From positions 1 through 8,301 of the forward strand of contig CANHIV010000025.1 in the NCBI GenBank assembly GCA_947460525.1: a stretch of 8,301 nt of DNA, read 5' to 3'. This document shows positions 5,274-8,301 of this stretch, piece by piece. The position numbers were made by a program, and so were the translations under genes. Within the stretch, counting starts at the first letter, position 1, and each line of letters opens with the position of its first letter. Origin of the DNA: Flavobacteriales bacterium (GTDB taxonomy: Bacteria > Bacteroidota > Bacteroidia > Flavobacteriales_D > Sanyastnellaceae). The notes beneath the pieces were generated by a model. That model had not been told where the DNA came from. It worked only from the letters and a program-made list of their open reading frames with translations, and did no database searches.

Positions 5274-7370
5274 ATGAATATGAGATTTGTGAAAGGTTTA
5301 TTGAGTGGTTTGGTGTTAGCGGCAACAACATCATTTGGACAAATTGCAGTAACCAATAATATGACAGCTGACCAAGCTGTGCAGTATTTGTTGGGACCTG
5401 GCGTAACCTATTTCAATGCGCAATTTACAGGCAATGCGATCCAATTGGGTCAGTTGACAGGCCTTGGAGCACCATCTAATTTTGCAATTCCAGAAGGGGT
5501 TGTGATTTGTACGGATGATGCGGTGACATTGGATCCCAATGGTGTCATTGGAACCATTACACCAGATATTGCCACGCAACCTGATTTGTTATCTGTTGCA
5601 CAGTCGGTGCCGCCAATGATCGGACAAACATTTACCATTACCGGTGTTCACAATGTTGCTATGTTGGAATTTGATTTCGTAGCTACTGGAAATACATTGA
5701 ATTTCAATTACATTTTTGGTTCTGATGAGTACCTCACTTTTGTGAACTCGCAGTACAATGACGTATTTGCATTTTTCCTTTCTGGTCCTGGAATCACAGG
5801 CCCTTATGCATCTCCTGTTGGATTCCCAGGAGGAGCAGTTAACATTGCTTCTGTTCCCAACTCCAATCCTCCGCTGCCCATTACCATTAGTTCTGTAAAC
5901 AATGTGTTGAACCCTACTTACTACATCGACAATCCAGCAAATACAGACATATCTTCAAATGGATACACAGCTTCATTGGTGGCTGAACACCCTTTGCAAT
6001 GTGGTTCAACTTATCATATTCGCTTGGCCATTGCGGATTGTGGTGACCAAAGTTTGCAATCCTTTGTTTGTTTGGAAGCGGGTTCATTCAATGTGGGTAC
6101 CAATTTGATTACTCCGCTTTCTGTATCCGCTCCTGGAATTAGCCCCATCCCTAACTTTCCATCCAACGCTATATTGGAAGGGGAGAGTTGTTATGATGGT
6201 TCTTTCATTATCAATCCTCCCGCTTGTTCTATAGATCCTGATACCATTCAAATTGTTTATGGAGGTTCTGCTACTTATGGAACGGATTACACCACCGGCG
6301 GAATGACGCAAATTATTTTGTATCCCAATACGCCCGATACTTTGTTCATCAACGCTTTGGTAGATCAGCAAGCCGAGACAGATTCAACAATCACCTACAG
6401 TGGCATCACCTCTGGTGTTGAAACGATTACTGTTAGCTTCATTTACGATCACTTGGTGAATGGTGTAATGGAAATTGATACTGCAGTGGCCACATTGTTA
6501 TTGGTGGATTACAACCCTGTTCAATTGGGTACGATCAATGATTTCGCGATGTGCTACGGTGTGCCTGAAAGTGTCAATGCTTCATCTCTTGTATCCAACG
6601 GTGTGCCCAACTACACTTATGCTTGGGAGAATCCTGATGGAACAGTTATCGGAACGGGCCCTACTCAAAACTTGAGTCACAGCACTGCCAATCCAATCAC
6701 AGCCGGTGAATACTGGGTGACTGTTCGTGATTATTGTGGTATTACAGATTCTGCAAGTTTCCATATTGTTACGCCCAATCCGCCCCCTGCTTATGGCATT
6801 ACTGTGGATTCATTGATTTGCTTCGGTGATCCTGATACTTTGACTTTGCCCATCAATTCTACTTTTTCTTACGAATGGTATTATTATGATGTAGCGCAAG
6901 GAATAGAGGTGAATATGCCTTCTACTACCAATTATTTGGTGTTGAATTCTGTTTATCCAGAGACTTACCATTGTGTTTTAACGGAGACAACCTGCGGATA
7001 CGATGACACCGCTAGCTTTGTGTACATTCCACAAATCTGCGACATCATTATACCCAATATCATCACTCCAGATGAGGCGTATGATCCAACCGATGTTTAT
7101 ACCAATGATCCTAATCAAAACAATGGTGATCCCAAAGGGAACAATAGCTTGTGGATACAAGGATTGGTGGACAGCAAAGGAATGTTGCGTTTCCCAGGTT
7201 CGACTTTAAAAGTGTATAACCGTTGGGGGACTTTGGTCTATGAAAATGAGAACTATGACAACAGCTGGAATCCTAGAGATTTAGCGGAAGGAACCTACTA
7301 TTATGTGTTCATGTTGAAACGCAAAGCCAAAGAAGAATTCTTCAAAGGCACAGTAGAAATATTTAGATAG
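5274..7370 (+). CDS. Secreted protein with choice-of-anchor-L-type domain and type B T9SS sorting domain
   Basis: This is a complete 698-residue exported protein. The signal peptide is residues 1-22 (basic MNMRFVK, hydrophobic core, cleavage expected at SFG/Q). Residues ~27-272 match the choice-of-anchor-L type of surface domain: LEFDFVATGNTLNFNYIFGS, DEYLTFVNSQYNDVFAFFLSG, then NIASVPN and a Cys-containing YHIRLAIADCGDQ. Residues ~299-391 resemble a Calx-beta-like sandwich (YGTDYTTGG, INALVDQQAE). Two Ig/PKD-like segments follow at ~423-500 (YTYAWENPDG, AGEYWVTVRD) and ~513-586. The C-terminus (~592-698) is a CHU_C/gliding-type (type B) sorting domain, with LKVYNRWGTLVYENENYDNSWN and LAEGTYYYVFMLK. 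By family knowledge it is exported by T9SS, probably to the cell surface; ligand and role are unknown. A second ATG at 5280 would give an equally good signal peptide; no Shine-Dalgarno decides between them. The usual TPNGDG of the sorting domain is interrupted (see findings). The upstream region is highly repetitive. Confidence 0.95.
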   Translation: MNMRFVKGLLSGLVLAATTSFGQIAVTNNMTADQAVQYLLGPGVTYFNAQFTGNAIQLGQLTGLGAPSNFAIPEGVVICTDDAVTLDPNGVIGTITPDIATQPDLLSVAQSVPPMIGQTFTITGVHNVAMLEFDFVATGNTLNFNYIFGSDEYLTFVNSQYNDVFAFFLSGPGITGPYASPVGFPGGAVNIASVPNSNPPLPITISSVNNVLNPTYYIDNPANTDISSNGYTASLVAEHPLQCGSTYHIRLAIADCGDQSLQSFVCLEAGSFNVGTNLITPLSVSAPGISPIPNFPSNAILEGESCYDGSFIINPPACSIDPDTIQIVYGGSATYGTDYTTGGMTQIILYPNTPDTLFINALVDQQAETDSTITYSGITSGVETITVSFIYDHLVNGVMEIDTAVATLLLVDYNPVQLGTINDFAMCYGVPESVNASSLVSNGVPNYTYAWENPDGTVIGTGPTQNLSHSTANPITAGEYWVTVRDYCGITDSASFHIVTPNPPPAYGITVDSLICFGDPDTLTLPINSTFSYEWYYYDVAQGIEVNMPSTTNYLVLNSVYPETYHCVLTETTCGYDDTASFVYIPQICDIIIPNIITPDEAYDPTDVYTNDPNQNNGDPKGNNSLWIQGLVDSKGMLRFPGSTLKVYNRWGTLVYENENYDNSWNPRDLAEGTYYYVFMLKRKAKEEFFKGTVEIFR

Positions 7371-7373
7371 AAA

Positions 7374-8301
7374 TTATCTTTTGATCAATGAAAGGCCGGA
7401 CATGAGTTCCGGCTTTTCTATTTGCATCAAGTCCAAAATTGTTGGTGCAACATCTGCTAGAATTCCATCTTTTACGGAACCCACACCTTCACCAATGATC
7501 CATACAGGAACAGGATTGGTGGTGTGTGCGGTATTGGGACTTCCATCTTCATTGAAAGCTTTGTCTGCATTGCCATGATCCGCAATGATGACAAATTGAT
7601 AATCCAAGGAAAGTCCTTTTTTGACAACAGCTTCCAAGCAATGATCAACGGTTTCAACTGCTTTAACAATAGCCGAAAAAACGCCAGTATGACCTACCAT
7701 ATCGGGATTGGCAAAGTTGAGACAAATGAAGTCCGGCGCTTTTTCTGACATGAATTCGATGACCTTGTCTTTAAGTTCGGGTGCGCTCATCTCAGGCTGC
7801 AAATCATAAGTGGCCACTTTGGGAGAAGCTGCCATTTCGCGAAATTCTCCTTCAAATTGTGCTTCTCGGCCTCCACTGAAAAAGAACGTGACATGCGGAT
7901 ATTTTTCTGTTTCCGCCATGCGCAATTGTGTTTTGCCTGCATTGGAAATTACCTCGCCGAGGGTGCTTTCCAAATTGTCTTTTTCATAGACGATATTTAC
8001 ATTTTCGAAACTTTCATCGTACTGCGTCATGGTAACATAATGCAACTGCGGAATAAGGCTCATGTCAAATGAAGGGAAATTTTCTTGACTTAAAACTTGG
8101 GTAATTTCTCTGCATCGATCCGTTCTGAAATTGAAGCAAATAACGGTGTCGCCTACTTCTATTTTACCGTCAATGCCAGTAATGGTGAACGGTTCAATGA
8201 ATTCATCTGTGATTTTTTGCGCGTAGCTTTTCTGTATCGCTTCATGCGCGCTGGAGACTTTTTCTCCATTGCCACGCACATACAAGTCGTAAGCTTTTTT
8301 G
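7374..8301 (-). CDS. gpmI: 2,3-bisphosphoglycerate-independent phosphoglycerate mutase, C-terminal part
   Basis: GpmI interconverts 3- and 2-phosphoglycerate in glycolysis and gluconeogenesis using Mn2+ and a phosphoserine intermediate. The frame stays open to the window edge (codons KKAYDL precede the TTG at 8285), so that TTG is not the start. About 308 residues of a protein usually near 510 are visible, and the N-terminal part with the catalytic Ser is outside. Visible landmarks are FRTDR (substrate-binding Arg pair of the inserted domain), TQYDESF, AETEKYPHVTFFF with its conserved Lys, GGREAQFEGE, and SPKVATYDLQPEMSA. The phosphatase-domain metal ligands follow: NPDMVGHTG (Asp, His), ADHGNAD (Asp-His) and TAHTTNPVP (His). 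The C-terminus PELMSGLSLIKR is the normal family ending. Its stop is 3 bp from the stop of the convergent T9SS gene. All key residues visible are present, so it should be functional. Confidence 0.97.
   Translation of the reverse strand, partial: KKAYDLYVRGNGEKVSSAHEAIQKSYAQKITDEFIEPFTITGIDGKIEVGDTVICFNFRTDRCREITQVLSQENFPSFDMSLIPQLHYVTMTQYDESFENVNIVYEKDNLESTLGEVISNAGKTQLRMAETEKYPHVTFFFSGGREAQFEGEFREMAASPKVATYDLQPEMSAPELKDKVIEFMSEKAPDFICLNFANPDMVGHTGVFSAIVKAVETVDHCLEAVVKKGLSLDYQFVIIADHGNADKAFNEDGSPNTAHTTNPVPVWIIGEGVGSVKDGILADVAPTILDLMQIEKPELMSGLSLIKR
7391..7418 (+). terminator. Likely terminator of the T9SS gene, inside gpmI coding sequence
   Basis: The 6-bp stem GCCGGA / TCCGGC (7395-7400 and 7408-7413) has a 7-nt loop. 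It is extended by AAAG pairing with TTTT, including one G-U pair, and followed by TTTTC. It lies 20 bp after the + strand stop at 7370, antisense to the last codons of gpmI. The AAA-GCCG..CGGC-TTTT form resembles the terminator at 2177-2208, but the T-tract is only four long. With a 3-bp gap between the convergent stops there is no other room for a terminator. Confidence 0.55.

Noticed and set aside
5174..5359. 61-codon open frame starting in the last tandem repeat and overlapping the T9SS gene start
   Set aside because: Its sequence is made of the REP-like palindrome, the AAGAAAAGT repeats and an out-of-frame overlap with the signal peptide of a clear gene. It has no protein-like pattern, so it is discussed only as a possible leader effect.
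8283..8285. TTG at 8285 as the start of gpmI
   Set aside because: The conserved GpmI sequence continues upstream in the same frame (KKAYDL) to the window edge, and about 200 N-terminal residues, including the catalytic Ser, are missing.

Overview
The window looks like a piece of a Bacteroidota chromosome, most likely order Flavobacteriales and perhaps near Crocinitomicaceae/Fluviicola; the family-level guess is an inference. The reasons are two large secreted proteins with type IX secretion (T9SS) C-terminal sorting domains, one type A and one type B (CHU_C/gliding-motility type). Other pointers are a short lipoprotein with an acidic stretch after its lipid-anchor cysteine, a lack of Shine-Dalgarno sequences, moderate-to-low GC, and Bacteroidota-style housekeeping genes.

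Layout. (1) 1-2131, + strand: the 3' part of a large modular cell-surface or secreted protein. It has an Ig-like domain, MopE-like Cys/Asp motifs interrupted by three Cys-rich 26-residue-period repeats, a jelly-roll-like module, further beta-rich regions and a type A T9SS tail. A symmetrical terminator follows and serves this gene and the convergent lipoprotein. (2) 2224-2766, - strand: a small lipocalin-like lipoprotein. (3) 2856-5017, - strand: a LolD/MacB-type ABC ATPase followed 32 bp later by asnS, probably one transcript ending in a GNRA-loop terminator. (4) 5018-5273: a non-coding divergent intergenic region with eleven 8-bp G-rich tandem repeats, a perfect REP-like palindrome and a decayed second copy. 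(5) 5274-7370, + strand: a complete 698-residue secreted protein with a signal peptide, a choice-of-anchor-L-type domain, beta-sandwich domains and a type B sorting domain. (6) 7374-8301, - strand: the C-terminal ~308 residues of phosphoglycerate mutase GpmI, cut by the window edge and only 3 bp from the preceding stop codon.

The genes do not form one pathway. Housekeeping functions (Asn-tRNA charging, glycolysis, an ABC ATPase) are interspersed with envelope and secreted proteins. I see no mobile element, CRISPR array, RNA gene or defence system. The most unusual stretch is the repeat cluster at 5090-5257, directly upstream of the type B T9SS substrate. It combines a tandem array, a G-quadruplex-capable sequence, a chain of overlapping three-codon micro-ORFs and a REP-like palindrome. 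The second point of interest is a terminator-like hairpin for that gene lying inside the coding sequence of gpmI.
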